A stretch of 64,000 nucleotides of DNA from Ichthyophis bannanicus (taxonomy: Eukaryota > Chordata > Amphibia > Gymnophiona > Ichthyophiidae), in assembly GCA_033557465.1 (NCBI GenBank), contig CM066037.1:202987156-203051155 (forward strand). Reading direction: 5' to 3'. Under the pieces are notes generated by a model that saw only the letters and a list, made by a program, of their open reading frames with translations, had not been told where the DNA came from and ran no database searches. The translations under genes were made by a program, and so were the position numbers. Positions 22,560 to 34,017 of the stretch are shown piece by piece. The first letter of the stretch is position 1. Every line of letters begins with the position of its first letter.

Positions 22560-23850
22560 TTTTCATCAGCCTATTTTCAGTCCCAGTAACCATCCCCAGT
22601 ATCAGCCCCTTTCCAGTCCTCACTCTCAGTACCTTCCAATGTCAACTTGCATTCCCATGACTGCCACTGGTGTCCATTCCCTTCCAGTCCCCCTCCTTCC
22701 CCACTGAGCAGTCCCTTCTAGTACAATTTCCATGGCAGCCCCTCTCAGATCCACCCCCTTCCAGTTCCGTTCTCCCATCCCCTCGTATCAGCCCATTTGT
22801 AGCCTTAGCCCCCAGTTTTCTTCCAGGGCCAGCAGCTCTATCCTCCCCTCCTCACAATCAGCCCATTCCCAGTCGAAGCCCCCCAATCAGCTCGCTTCCA
22901 GTGCTAGTCCCCCCTCAACCCCATTACCAGTGCTAGCCTCCCCTAATCAGCCCAATACCAGTCCTACCCCCATCAGCTCATTACCAGTCTTAGCCTCTAC
23001 TAATCAGCTCATTTCCAGTCACAGACCCCCGATCAGCTCATTTCCAATGCTAGCCTCCCATCATTCCATTACCAGTACTACCCCACCCCATCAGCCCTTT
23101 ACCAGTCCTAGCCTCCCCTAATCAGCTCATTCCCAGTGCTAGTCCCCCCTCAACCCCATTACCAGTGCTAGGCTCCACTAATCAGCCCATTACCAGTCCT
23201 ACCCCCCATCAGCCCATTACCAGTCCCAACCCCCCTTGACCAGTCCATTCCCAGTCCTAGCCTTCCCTAATCAACCCATTACCAGTCCTAGCCCCCCCCA
23301 TCTGCCCATTACCTTGTACTAGCTCCCCCATCAGCCCATTATAATCCTAACCCGCACTGTCTCTCGCCTCTGTCCAGCAATTATCCTGTCTGTCCAGTAT
23401 GTCCCCTTGTCTCTCCCCATTGTCCATGCCAGCCCCCTCCCTCCATCCATCCATATCAGCCCCCCCCATCCCTCCCTCCATGTCAGCCCCCTCCCTCCCT
23501 CCATCCAAACATATCAGCCCCCATCCCTCCCTCCCTCCCTCCATCCATGTCAGCCCCCCTCCCTCCAAGTCAGCCCCCTCTGTCCAAGTCAGCCCCCTCT
23601 GTCCATCCCTCCATGTCAGCCCCCTCCCTCCATCCATCCATATCAGCCCCTCCCTCCCTCCCTCCCTTTATCCATGTCAGCCCCCCTCCCTCCATCCATC
23701 CATGTCAGCCTCCTTTCCCTCCCTCCATCCATCCATATCAGCTCCCTCCCTCCATGTCAGCCCCCTCCGTCCATGTCAGCCCCCCTCTGTCCAAGTCAGT
23801 CCCCTCCCTCCATCCATCCATCCATATTAGTCCCCCCTTCCCAACCTTTC
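22560..23850. repeat. pyrimidine-rich minisatellite cluster
   Basis: Two related repeats lie side by side. From about 22780 to 23350, units of roughly 30 bases read CAGCCCATTACCAGTCCTAG followed by CCCCC. From about 23400 to 23840, units read TCAGCCCCCTCCCTCCATCC followed by ATCCA. Long open frames here are products of the repeat composition. Confidence 0.9.
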
Positions 23851-23925
23851 GATGTCAGCCGTGTTGCAGGTTCCCTGCCCCCTCATCACCTCTCCCCATG
23901 TCTGCCTCCCTTCTAATGCAGCCGT

Positions 23926-23958
23926 GGCTCCCTGCTTCTTAGGGAACCGCGGCTGTGA
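23926..23958. repeat. short hairpin
   Basis: GCCGTGGCTCCCT, a 7-base loop, then AGGGAACCGCGGC form a stem with two mismatches or G-T pairs. Function unknown. Confidence 0.7.
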
Positions 23959-23999
23959 CTCTAAAATCGTTGTGGAGCCTCCCTGTCTCTCGACGGGCT

Positions 24000-24069
24000 C
24001 CGTGCAGCATTGTCCCGCCTCCAAAGGAAGTGGTAAAGAACTTCCTTTGGAGGCAGGACAATGCTGCAC
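24000..24069. repeat. near-perfect inverted repeat, 31-bp arms
   Basis: CGTGCAGCATTGTCC, one mismatch, then GCCTCCAAAGGAAGT pairs with ACTTCCTTTGGAGGC...GGACAATGCTGCACG around a short loop (GGTAAAGA). It lies at the recombinase end of the old DIRS copy; the right arm continues into recombinase coding sequence. Confidence 0.9.
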
Positions 24070-24180
24070 GGGCTACCAAGCTCCATTCCGCCCACGAGAA
24101 AGCTTGTACTCGGGTAGAATGGGCACACAAACCCTCCGGAACTATCCAGTTCCACAACAGCTACACCGAGGCAATGACCC

Positions 24181-25346
24181 CCTAAATTTAGATTTCAGTA
24201 AAGCCTTTGACACTGTTCCTCACAGGCGACGTAAAAACAAACTGAGCACCCTAGGGATGGACCCTAAAGTTACTGCTTGGGTTAGAAATTGGTTGGGTGG
24301 GAGGCGACAAAGAGTACAAGTAAATGGAGCTCACTCTGAGGAGAAGGATGTTACCAGTGGTGTGCCCCAGGGATCTGTCCTTGGTCCGATTCTTTTTAAC
24401 ATCTTTGTTAGTGATATAGCGGAAGGGCTGTCGGGTAAGGTTTGCCTCTTTGCGGATGATACCAAAATCTGCAATAGAGTAGACACCCAGGAAGGTGTAG
24501 ATAACATGAGGAGGGATCTAGCTAAGCTTGAAGAATGGTCTAGAATTTGGCAAATGGGATTTAATGTTAAAAAATGTAAGGTCATGCATTTGGGCTGCAG
24601 CAATCCAAGGGAGCAATACAGTATAGGAGGTGAAGTACTTTTGTCCACTAAAGAAGAGCGGGACCTAGGCGTAGTTGTGTCCGATGATCTTAAAGTAGCT
24701 AAACAGGTAGAAAAGGCGACGGCAAAAGCTAGAAGGATGCTTGGGTGCATACGGAGAGGAATGGCTAGCAGAAAAAAGGAGGTGATAATGCCTCTGTATA
24801 AGTCTTTGGTGCGACCTCATTTGGAGTATGGTGTGCAATTCTGGAGACCGCACCTTCAAAAGGATGTGAACAGGATGGAGTCGGTGCAGAGGGTTGCTAC
24901 TAAGATGATTAGTGGTCTTCATTATAAAGCATATGAGGACAGACTTAAGGATCTTAATATGTACACCTTAGAGGAAAGGCGGGATAGAGGTGATATGATT
25001 GAGATGTTTAAATACCTCCGTGGCATAAATGTTCAGGGAGAGAGCCTCTTTCAATTGAAAGCAAGTTCTGCGACGAGGGGACATGGGATGAGGGTGAAGG
25101 GAGATAGATTCAGGAGTGATATGCGGAAATATTTCTTTACGGAAAGAGTAGTGGATCCGTGGAATAGTCTCCCAGTGGAGGTGGTAGAGATGAGGACAGT
25201 AACTGAATTCAAAAAAGCATGGGACCAACACAGAGGATCTCTAAAGGTAAAAAGTGGACTGTTGTAGTTGTTGTTGTTATGGAAGGACGGACTAGATGGG
25301 CCTTGTGGTCTTTTTCTGTCATCATGTTTCTATGTTTCTATGTTTA
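24181..25346 (+). mobile_element. CR1-type LINE, 5' truncated
   Basis: It encodes the C-terminal two thirds of a CR1 reverse transcriptase and ends in the typical tail ...GGTCTTTTTCTGTCATCATG followed by TTTCTATG repeats (25320-25340). The truncation point abuts DIRS recombinase sequence that resumes at 25350, so it landed in DIRS-3. Confidence 0.9.
24184..25267 (+). pseudogene. CR1 reverse transcriptase, 5' truncated but open to its natural stop
   Basis: Motifs in order: [26 protein letters not shown], the catalytic LFADDTKIC, RDLGVVVSDDL, SLVRPHLEYGVQFW and the C-terminal FFTERVVDPWNSLP. The frame remains open for about 360 codons with no stop or frameshift, so this insertion is relatively young. 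The endonuclease and N-terminal reverse transcriptase are missing because of 5' truncation, which is normal for LINE insertion. The open frame extends upstream to 23852 only because the flanking DNA happens to be open. Confidence 0.92.
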
Positions 25347-25349
25347 ATC

Positions 25350-26170
25350 CAGCACTCCAAAGTAGACCTAGCTGTTGCATCACCCTTGCATGGGCCAGCA
25401 AACTGCACAAAAAGATGGTTGGACTTACAAAAAGAATTCTTAACCTCCAAGTACTGGAAAAACACCCTCCAGACATCCACAAGGTGAAGATCTTTATCCT
25501 TCCCCTGACACTTCCTTAGAGAAGGAGGGCAGGCAGACCACCTGGTTCACATGAAGGGGAGAAATCACCTTAGGCAAGAAGGAAGGCATCGGCCGAATGG
25601 AAACGGCCTCCTCAAAAAAGACAGATAAGGATCTCGGCAAGAGAGAGCCTGCAGCTTAGAAATCTACCTTGCAGAACAAATCCTGACCAACAAGACTGTC
25701 TTGAGTGTCAAATCCTTCAAAGTAGTGCAATTCAATGGCTCAAACAAACAGTGCCAACATCAGGGCCCTGAGCACCAGACAAAGATCCCAGGAAGGGACC
25801 ACAGACCAGGGAGGAGGATGCAGACACCCTGAAGAAAGCGCAAGACATCCAAGTGCAAGTCCAGCCTCTTGACCTCGGAAACAGGCCAAAGCTGCCATAT
25901 GAACCTTCAAGGAGCTAAGAGAAAAGCCAGCAGAGACAGAATCTTGGCCGCCTCAGGAACCAGCTGCTGTGCGCCGCACCATCACTCAAAAACACACCAG
26001 ACCCACATGTATGACAGGTTGGTAGACCTCCTCCGGGCTCTGAGCAGAGTGGAAACCACTGCCAGAGAGTAGTCCTTATGCGTTAGCCATCTCCTTTCAA
26101 GAGCCAAGCCGTAAGCGAAAAGGAAGCCGCATCTTTCAGGACAATTGGCCCCTGATGCAAGAGGCACCAA
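25350..26170 (-). pseudogene. DIRS-3 tyrosine recombinase, main part
   Basis: Minus-strand fragments show LPKVISPLHVNQ, GPCKGDATA and an AICSARR-like segment, matching DIRS-2 blocks (LPKVLSPFHVNQ, GGPHKGEAAA). At 25982-26170 the N-terminal AYGLALERRWLTHKDYS matches TYGLAIERAHLLKRGYS. There are multiple stops and frameshifts. Confidence 0.75.
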
Positions 26171-28092
26171 GACGGGTCAAGCGAAGAGATTGCACTTGCA
26201 GGAGCTGAATCAGATCTCTGAACCACGCTCTCCTCAGCCAATCTGGTGCCACCAGAATAATCCTTCCCAGGTGGCGCTCTATACGCAAAATCACACGCCC
26301 CACCAAGGGTCATGGAGGAAACACATGTAGCAGACATTGGACTTGGCCAAGGCTGAGCCAGGGCGTTGACGCCTTTGGACCCCATCTCCATGTAGCAACT
26401 AAAAGAGCAGCACATTTTGGCACTGGAGCAGGTCGCCATCAGATCCATCTCGGGGAGACCCCACAGCGCAGAATCAACTGAAACACCTTCTGACTCAATT
26501 CCAACTTCTGAGGATCCAGAGAATACCGGCTGAAAACGTCCACTTCCACACTGTCCACCCCAGAAATGTGCTGAGCCATGTGCAGGTTCTTCTCTGCTTA
26601 GGCAAACAGGAGAGCTATCTCCAGGGCTACCTCGGTACGCCTTGTGCCGCCTTGCCAAATGACATAAGCCACCGCTGTTGCATTGTCTGAAAATACCCTA
26701 ACAGCCCAGCCTATGACCATGGGCCGAAAATGCAGAAGAGCCAAACCTGATGGCCCTCGCCTTAAGGCGGTTGATGGACCACACTGCCTCCCCTGCAGTT
26801 CCAACAGCCCTGGGCCGTGCGGTCTTGGCAATGGGCTCCTCAGCCCAAGAGACTGGTATATGTAATCATCCAGCGACATGCCCTTTCTCAGATGATTGGG
26901 CTGTCACCACCACTGCAGTCTGGCCTTCACCATCATTGGGAGTGGGACCTAAACTCGAACTCCTGAGAACTCTGGGACCATCGAGTCAACAAGGAATGTT
27001 GGAGAGGCCGCATGTGCCCACGGCACCATCTCGATCGCCGCTGCCATTAATCTGAGGACCTAAAAGATAATCCCAGTCTCTGGGAGCCTTCTGTGAACAG
27101 AACAGCATCAGGCAATCCAACAACCTTTTGACTTTCTCCTCTAGCAGGAAGACTCTGCCCACTAGAGTATTGAAACGCGCTCCCAGTAACTCCAGGGACT
27201 GGGAAGGCCTCAACTGACTCTTTACTACTACTGATCATTTGTATAGCGCTGCAAGGCATATGCAGCGCTGTACAGAGACATGTCAGAGACAGTCCCTGCT
27301 CATTAGAGCTTACAACCTAGTCAAGACAGACAACACATCAAGCTGGGGAGAAAGATATATCTAGGGGAATGGTAAGGAAATTCAACGCCATCCTGACCGC
27401 CCACCATCTCCACAGTGAGGCTTTCCAAGAACTATTTCCTAAAATTACTCCTGAGCATACCCCCTTTGGCTCTTTCCCAGATTGATCACCCAGCTGAGGC
27501 TTTCCAAAAAGGACATCACTCGGGTTGCTACCCAAGATGCCTTTGAAAGAACTGGCTCAAATGAGCCAGTCGTCCAGATATGGGTGCAGACAAATCCCAT
27601 GGCACCATAGCGCAGCAGCCACCACCACCATGAACTTGGAGAATGTCCTTGAGGCAGTGGAGAATCCAAATGGAAGGTGGCAAACTGAAAGTGAGAGTCA
27701 AGCACGGCAAAACGCAGATACTTTTGCTGATTCTCTTGGATCAGAATATGAAAATATACCTTGGCCAAATTCAGAGATACCAGGAACTCCCCTTGGCACA
27801 ATTCTTGAAACATGTATTACAAAGTTTCCATCCGAGAGCACAGAACCCATAAGGGCCCACTGACACCCTTTTTAAGAACCACAAAATAGATGGAATACCT
27901 GCCCTTGCGCCAGTCAACCAAGGGAACGGACACCACTGCCTTCAGGAGCAGCAACTTATCCAAGGTAATACACACAGCAGCCCTTTTGTTCGCAGACCCA
28001 CAGGGGGAGAGCGTCTGAGATCGGCTCTTTGCATTCCAGGATATAGCTGTATTGAATCTAGCACCTAGCACTCCTTGGTGACCCAGGCCCAT
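26171..28092 (-). pseudogene. DIRS-3 reverse transcriptase/RNase H/methyltransferase-like remnants
   Basis: RNase H pieces (VFSDNATAVAY, WQGGT) lie at 26600-26880. Reverse transcriptase pieces are LVSLNLAKVYFHILIQ and HFQFATFHL at 27650-27810. The catalytic box reads YLDD in one frame near 27565. YSIYFVVLKKGV lies at 27880. The frame changes repeatedly. In contrast to DIRS-1 and DIRS-2, the YLDD aspartates are still encoded here. Confidence 0.75.
27218..27420 (-). mobile_element. L2-like LINE 3' end fragment
   Basis: CTACTACTACTGATCATTTG followed by TATAGCGCTGC and ACAGTCCCTGCTCATTAGAG closely matches the LINE end at 13687-13800. It interrupts the DIRS-3 reverse transcriptase. Confidence 0.85.
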
Positions 28093-28149
28093 TCCTAAAA
28101 GAAGAAGCGAAGCCTGTCCCCAACCAGAGAAATCAGGAAATGGGCCCCC

Positions 28150-28920
28150 GAATCTTCATTGTGCAGCCCAGGAGGGTCATCCTCTGGAGGATCAAGTCCC
28201 TGGGACCACATGCTCTACAAAAGGACTAAGAACCAGCCCGAAATCCAGAAGCAGAGGGGGGAAGAAGGTCTTTCTAGGCTGGCAAGACAGGAGTCCCGAG
28301 ACCCTCAGGTGTCCAACCAGTACGCCGGGAAAAGCAGGCAAAGGCTGACAGAAATGGAGTTCCTGCCCACTTCGCAGGCCCCCTGGACCTGTCCTCCAGA
28401 AGGCGGTAAGATTTCGTCTCGCCCAGGTCCTTCACTAGCTTCTCCAAAATCGACTCCAAAGAGAAGCTTCTGTTTAAAGGCCATTTGGGTCAACTGGGTT
28501 TTGGACGATGTGTCTGCTGCCCAGTGTCGGAACCAGATCAAATGCTGTGTCACCGTTGACAGGGCAATATCCCTGGCTGCTAGATGTACCAAGTCATACA
28601 TGGCATCAGAAAGGAAGACTGAGCCTATTGTAAAAGAGGGGTAGTATCATCCGGCGGAGGAGACTGAATCCACTGAAGCAGGGCTCAAGGTGTCAGGCCT
28701 GCACATACCACCAACTGAGGAATAGCAGCCGCCACGGCGAACTGGTTCTTCAACAACAAATCCATCTTTCGGTTCAGAGTAATGCCGATGTGCTTTCTAC
28801 AGGTAAGGTAGTCCATTTGGTAACCACCATGACACCTTGGGAATATCAAAGCACACGACATACTCCTTCTGTAGGAGACCATCCAAAGGAGCTCAAAGGT
28901 GGGATCTTTCAGCATGTGCC
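28150..28920 (-). pseudogene. DIRS-3 Gag-like remnant
   Basis: Minus-strand 28601-28305 includes RHWAADTSSKTQLTQMAFKQ, matching the DIRS-2 Gag block NWAADASSKARLSRLPFKGK. Surrounding frames are broken. Confidence 0.75.
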
Positions 28921-28954
28921 CCTTAGGTATGCCCCTTTAGGGCCCCGAAGTTTT

Positions 28955-30390
28955 GCCGCTTGAGATGCCTAAGGATCTGGGACAAGAAAGACCAAAGTGA
29001 AGAAGGTGGCGACTACCTCGTCTACTCCTAAGGAGGTTGTTGGATCCATGGATCAACATGTGCAAGTGAAGTCGGAAGTGAAAGTGGTGTCAGGGTTACC
29101 TCCACTAGACTCTTCATCTTTCCAGCTCTCAAGTGCTTCTCTTAGTCCAATAGCCTGAACCCCACCCCTTAATCCTGGCACTGCTTTGGATGCTATGGAG
29201 GGAGGTGATTCTACTCCTCCAACTGGCTCTCTAAGGGGCCTCTGCTGTGAGCCTGCCACAGGCTCTATTGGATGGAATTTTATTGGAACCACTTCAGGTT
29301 GTTCGGTACAATGCTTCTAACTTCTGTCTCAGGGTTTTCTTCTTCCAAGATAACTTTACTTGACATCTGAAAGGCAGTGTCTGAGATTAATTCGTTATTG
29401 CATGGATTCATGGATCAAACTGTGAAATTCTCTGAACAAGTAGTAAAGAAATGTCAAGATTTGGATTTTAAAATTTCTGCTGTTACCCATGGGCTTGATA
29501 TGATGGATGGCCAGATCGAGTCACTGCAGTGTGCAGGTACTCTGGGTATTAAAGATAGTTATGTTTTCCACAGACAAATTGAGTCCTCTGAGAATTCGCT
29601 TAGAGTTAAGAATCTTAGATTTTTATATTTCCCAAAGACACGATTATTTTCACCTTTAATTTTATTGAAGAAATACCACAAGGAGATTTTGCTGCTTCTA
29701 GAATCTGAAAATCTGTTGGTTTCTAAATCTTTATTACCTGCCTTTCCAGTCCATGGTTCTGGAGATGAGGCAGCACATGTTGTGGAGGATTCTGCTCTCA
29801 ATCTGACTTATTTCCTGGAAATTTCAAGTGATAATATTTCCTCCCATCCCACCTTAATTGTCTCCTTAACCACAGAGGCAGATAAAGTTAATATCATGAA
29901 ACTTTATTTCTGCAAAAAAGGATTACTTGTTTTGTGGTCAAAAGATCACTATCTTTCCAGATGTTTCTCACTTGACCCAGGCTCAGAGAAGGTCCTGTCT
30001 GTAGCTGAGACTTCCAGTTCTGGCTACGGAAGGGACCTTCTTGTGATTTCCATGTAAATATTTGATTTCTTCTAGTGGTGTACATTATGTATTTACAGAC
30101 CAGATAGAGCTTGAAAATTTATTGGAGGGTAGATAAGAGCATGGTCCAAATGACACCTAGTTTTCTTGGTTATTATATTTTTGGATGACTATTGCCTCGT
30201 AAGGTCGAGGGTTTTCATTTAGTTTATTTATCCTTTCAGCCAGGGTTCTGTGCTCCTTGTAATGTGGGCTATGAAACGTTTGTATTATTTTCCTTATTGA
30301 ATGTTTAACTTATTTTCTAATGTCTTATAATTGCTGGATATTTTTTCCGCTTGCCTGTTAAGCAAAATTTTCAAAATAAAAAGGGGACGA
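28955..30390 (+). pseudogene. L1/Tx1-like LINE ORF1 fragment and tail
   Basis: Frame 29377-30057 (226 codons) contains QIESSENSLRVKNLRFLYFP, then KKYHKEILLLL, the RNA-binding-domain pattern of L1/Tx1-group ORF1 proteins. A coiled-coil-like segment rich in Q/E/K/L precedes it. The start is not ATG, and upstream frames (28955-29376) are broken. An A-rich stretch (TTTTCAAAATAAAAAGG, about 30370-30385) could be a 3' end, implying an internal deletion of ORF2. The LINE copies at 38186-61140 are the same broad group. Confidence 0.6.
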
Positions 30391-30394
30391 GGGA

Positions 30395-31705
30395 GATGAT
30401 AATTAGAAGGGCAGGTAGGATCTAGTGAGGGTTTCTTGAGGAAAGGTGTAACTGCAGCATGCTTGAAGGCTGCAGGAACAGTTGCAGTGGAAAGTGATAG
30501 GTTGAGGATAGGAAAAATGGAACAGATGACAGCGGAGGAGATGGAGCTTAGGAGACAGGTTGGAATACAGTCAGAGGAGCTGGAAGTGAGTTTGGAGGAG
30601 GAAAGAATATGTGTGGTTTCCTCCTCAGAGATCTTAGAAAAGGATGGCAGAGGTTGAGGGGAGGAGTTGGGAGTGACAAGAGGGAGAGGGGATGGAGATG
30701 ACCTTGTGGAGAATTCAAAAGTAATCTTGTGGACTTTGTCATGGAAATAGTCAGAGAGTTAAGAATTGTAAAGAGACGGCAAGGGTCAGAGGCAAGAGAG
30801 TCAGTCTTGTTTGGCAAGTGCTATGGCTGACTGGAAAGAGGCTAGCATGAATTTGAAGTGTAGAAAGTCCACAAGGGTGCAAGATTTAAGCCAAATGTGC
30901 TCAGCTGAGCAGGCACAGGAATGTAGGTAGCAGATCGTCAAAGACAGCCAGGACTGAGATACAGTACACCTCACAGGATGAGAGATGGAAGAAGCAAGAG
31001 CATCCAGAGCAGAGGAAAGTGCAGCATTATAGGAAGATACTGCCTCATCAACAGACACAGATGACACAGTGGAGGAAAGAGGGATGAAACAGTAGTGGAG
31101 CCAATGGGTCGACAGAATGAAGATTCCTAAAGAGGTTGGAGGAGAATGGGCAAGACTGAGGGGGGGTGATGAAGAGCGAAGCTTAGCAGGTGCTGGTCAA
31201 ATAATGGAAGAGCTGAGGTACAGAAGTTTGAGGATAGGCAGTTAGAGAAGAAGACAAGGTCAAGGCCATGGCCATTCTGGTGAGTAAGGGCAGTACAGCA
31301 CAACTGGAGGTTGAATGAGGAGGTAAGGGAAAGGAGCTTTAAAACATACGGGTTAGAGAGGGTTATCAACATGAATGCTAAAATCCCCGAGAATAAGGGA
31401 GGGGGAAGATGAATCCAGAAAAAAAGGAAAGCCATGAGTCAGTCAGTGAGAAAGGTAGAGGTGGACTTGTCAGGGAGGTTGATAAATGACAGCTATCTGG
31501 AGAGGTAGTAGAGAAAAAAGGGCAGATGAAATGGACTTCAAAAGGAGAGAGACTGAGGAGTTGAAATCGGCAGGAATAAAAGAGTAGAAACCCAACACAG
31601 CCAATGGGACGAAACATATGGTAGCCGCCAAGACAGAGGGCAGTGACTGAAGCAGAGTCTTCAGGGAGAAGCCGAGTCTCAATAAGAGCAAGAAGATGGA
31701 GTGTA
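30395..31705 (-). mobile_element. second L2-like LINE copy
   Basis: It is parallel to 16800-19100 on the minus strand. Reverse transcriptase N-terminal remnants lie at 30400-30780, the linker at 30801-31067 (SSVSVDEAVSSYNAALSSAL) and endonuclease remnants at 31127-31719 (HLLALIETRLLPEDSAS, AVIYQPP). Identity to the first copy is high but frames are broken. It lacks the solo LTR present in the first copy and so serves as the empty-site reference. Confidence 0.85.
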
Positions 31706-32696
31706 GTCCCCCTCATCACGATCCATGCTGTAATGACTCAAGAAATCAGCTTGCACATTGTCAAGGCCCACTATGTGAGCCACTGCCAGAACCCCCGGAT
31801 TAGCCTCCACCCCAAAACAGAGCTCTGCCACTGCAGGGTTGCGATTGTCATGGCATTGTTTGAGAACACTCAGACTGCCTTGTTCTCCAGGAGGGACCAA
31901 ATCTCTCCAGAGCCAGGCAGATTCTCCTGGCTTCTAATTTGTTGATCAACCAAGAAGCTTTCTGAGAGGAACAGTACTCCTGCACAAACCGACCCAGACA
32001 GACAATGCGCCCTCCAGCCTAGCAAACTGACATCCATTGCGACTATCACTCAATCCAGTGCCTCCAGTGGAGGCCCATACATCAGAGGACGAGTTTGTAG
32101 CCACAGGCCAATTTCCTCTTTATCTTCTGGGAAAGAGATAAGTATTGTTTAAACAATTAGGAGTAGAGAGCCCAGCAAGTCAGGTGGTGTCCCTGCAAGG
32201 GTGCGCATGTGCACCATGGATGTCTGACAGCAAAAACCTCTGAGCTGCACCTGCCGCTTTTTCAACCTTTGCAGGGTGAGAAACATTCTACCCAAGTGAA
32301 TGTTAAAGCAGGCACCAAGATACTCCAAGTCCCAGGAGGGGATTAGGTTGCTCTCAGGGTAGTTGATCGCCCATCCCAGCTTCTCCAACCACTGGATCAC
32401 CTTTGTCCGCCCTGGAGTTCTCCTTGGAGTCACACCAAATCACCCAGTATTCCAGGTACAGGCAATCCCGGATTCCTTGCTTGTGCAGGAAGAATACCAC
32501 CATCACCATGACCTTCAAGCTATTTTAATCCCTAAATAATGCAAAGATTTAAGGAGATGTGAGGTGCTATGGCCAGGCCAAAAGGCAAGGCATGAGACTG
32601 AAAATTGGGGCCAAGAAAGCATTAGTGTTTCAGAAAGGTCCAAAGAATTTAGAAACTTTGCTTGTTGAACTGACGCAACGATCAATGTGAGGGTCT

Positions 32697-34017
32697 TGTA
32701 CGGAACCGGGGGGGGGGGGGGGGCAATCTGTTGGCCAGGCAGATTGCCACCCCTCCTCTTCCGTGCAAGAGGGGAAAACAAATGAAAACCTTACATACAC
32801 ATATAGGGAGAGCTTACTACCTATTCCCAATAAACCACACCTCATGCAAATTATACTCGTAGCTGGCACAAACTTCTCACAGACTCTTCTTACAAATAAA
32901 ATCCTTTATTCCTTATATATTTTATTTATTTATTTATTTTAATTCTCTTATATACCGCGCTATTCTGCATCAGTGCAGTTTACATTGAACAAACTGAAAT
33001 TACATTGAACAGGGCATTATAAATTGGAGATAACTATTTTACAGGGAACATGGGCTATGGAGGGTTAAGTGGCTTGCCCAAGACCACAAGGAGCACCTGT
33101 GGGACTAGAAACCCCAGTCCTTCCGGCCCAAGGTTGCTGTCCTCTAGTGGGATTTGAACCCCCGACCTTCCGGCCTGAAGTACCTTGCCCCAACCACTAG
33201 GCCACTCCTCCACTCCACATCAGAAACAAGCATATAGGTAGCACAAGCAAAACTAACTAAATACAAATTACACTTGGAAAATTCCTTCACCCTCCACTTA
33301 CAGCTATAAAGTAATTAAAGAGTTTCCTGTCCATAGACAGATCCTAGCATAGTGAAAGAGAAAGATATATGACAGTGTGAGATTCCTAGCTACACTCAAA
33401 GAAACTAAGGAGACTTTCAACCAGAGAATCATACCCACTCTCTCATTAGCAGGCATACAGTAGGAATTTACAATCCACCCTCCTCCGAAAATGGGTTACA
33501 AATTCCCAATATTCTAAAAGTTCTGTCCAGTTATATAGTTTTTTCCCAAATAGTCCCTTTGTTTTCAATTCCAGGCATCTGGATTTTCTTTCATTCATTT
33601 GCCCTGTCATATCTGCACTCTGACCTGTGACCCTTTATGACCTTGTATATAAACATGTGCTCAGGCCTTTTTCAGATTTATTCCTTGTTATTTTGACCTA
33701 TTTCCCACCTATTCAACTTTCCACCTTGTCTGTTTTTCCATCCCCTATTTTTAAGAAATATAGAAAATATATATCTTATTAGTGCTCTGGTATTCTGACA
33801 GTTTCCACACTAGGCCTCAGTAGGCCCCATGTCAAACTGACATAACCATACTAAATGATGTCTTCTCTCTCCTGTGCTCTATAAACAAGTGTGTTTTTTC
33901 TCACATGATATCACCTACTACCCACAGCATCCCACAACGCACATTCAGTACCATGCCAGCAATTTGGACATATTTTAGATATTCTTTGTGTTAACTCTTT
34001 CCCTTCTGGCTCTCACA
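32697..34017 (+). mobile_element. solo LTR with a SINE inside
   Basis: The element starts TGTACGGAACC, ends GGCTCTCACA and is flanked by GTCT (32693-32696 and 34018-34021). The DIRS reverse transcriptase reads across the site when one copy of GTCT is counted. A G run of 16-18 bases lies at 32707-32724. A TATA box (TATATAAA, 33646-33653) suggests the plus strand. Without the SINE the LTR would be about 1 kb. No viral gene is present. Orientation is less sure than the boundaries. Confidence 0.78.
32921..33215 (-). mobile_element. CORE-SINE, tRNA-derived
   Basis: On the minus strand the order is: tRNA-like A box (GGCCTAGTGGTT, 33203-33192), B box (GGTTCAAATCC, 33160-33150), a CORE-like centre (CTTGGGCAAGCCACTTAACC, about 33085-33066), then a LINE-type tail with GCGGTATATAAGAG and an AATAAA repeat. 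This is the MIR-type layout of RNA polymerase III head, core and L2-type tail. A near-identical copy lies at 42175-42463. Confidence 0.85.

Larger units (their letters stand above)
24070..28950 (-). mobile_element. DIRS-3: old DIRS copy split by a CR1 LINE
   Basis: The minus-strand order matches DIRS-2. Recombinase C-terminal remnants (GLCAHSTRVQAFSWAE) lie at 24070-24180, and more of the recombinase lies at 25350-26170. RNase H and methyltransferase-like remnants follow at 26200-26880, reverse transcriptase at 26990-28090, and Gag-like remnants at 28150-28920. The recombinase is interrupted exactly by the CR1 at 24181-25346. A short L2-like tail (27218-27420) has inserted in the reverse transcriptase. 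All frames are broken. Confidence 0.8.

Noticed and set aside
22560..23850. CRISPR-like array
   Set aside because: Units are contiguous, variable and pyrimidine-rich, with no unique spacers, in a vertebrate-type sequence.
23399..23942. Plus-strand proline/serine-rich frames
   Set aside because: Translation of a minisatellite in all three frames.
33192..33203. Isolated tRNA gene on the minus strand
   Set aside because: A and B boxes are part of a CORE-SINE; no cloverleaf with an anticodon stem could be drawn.
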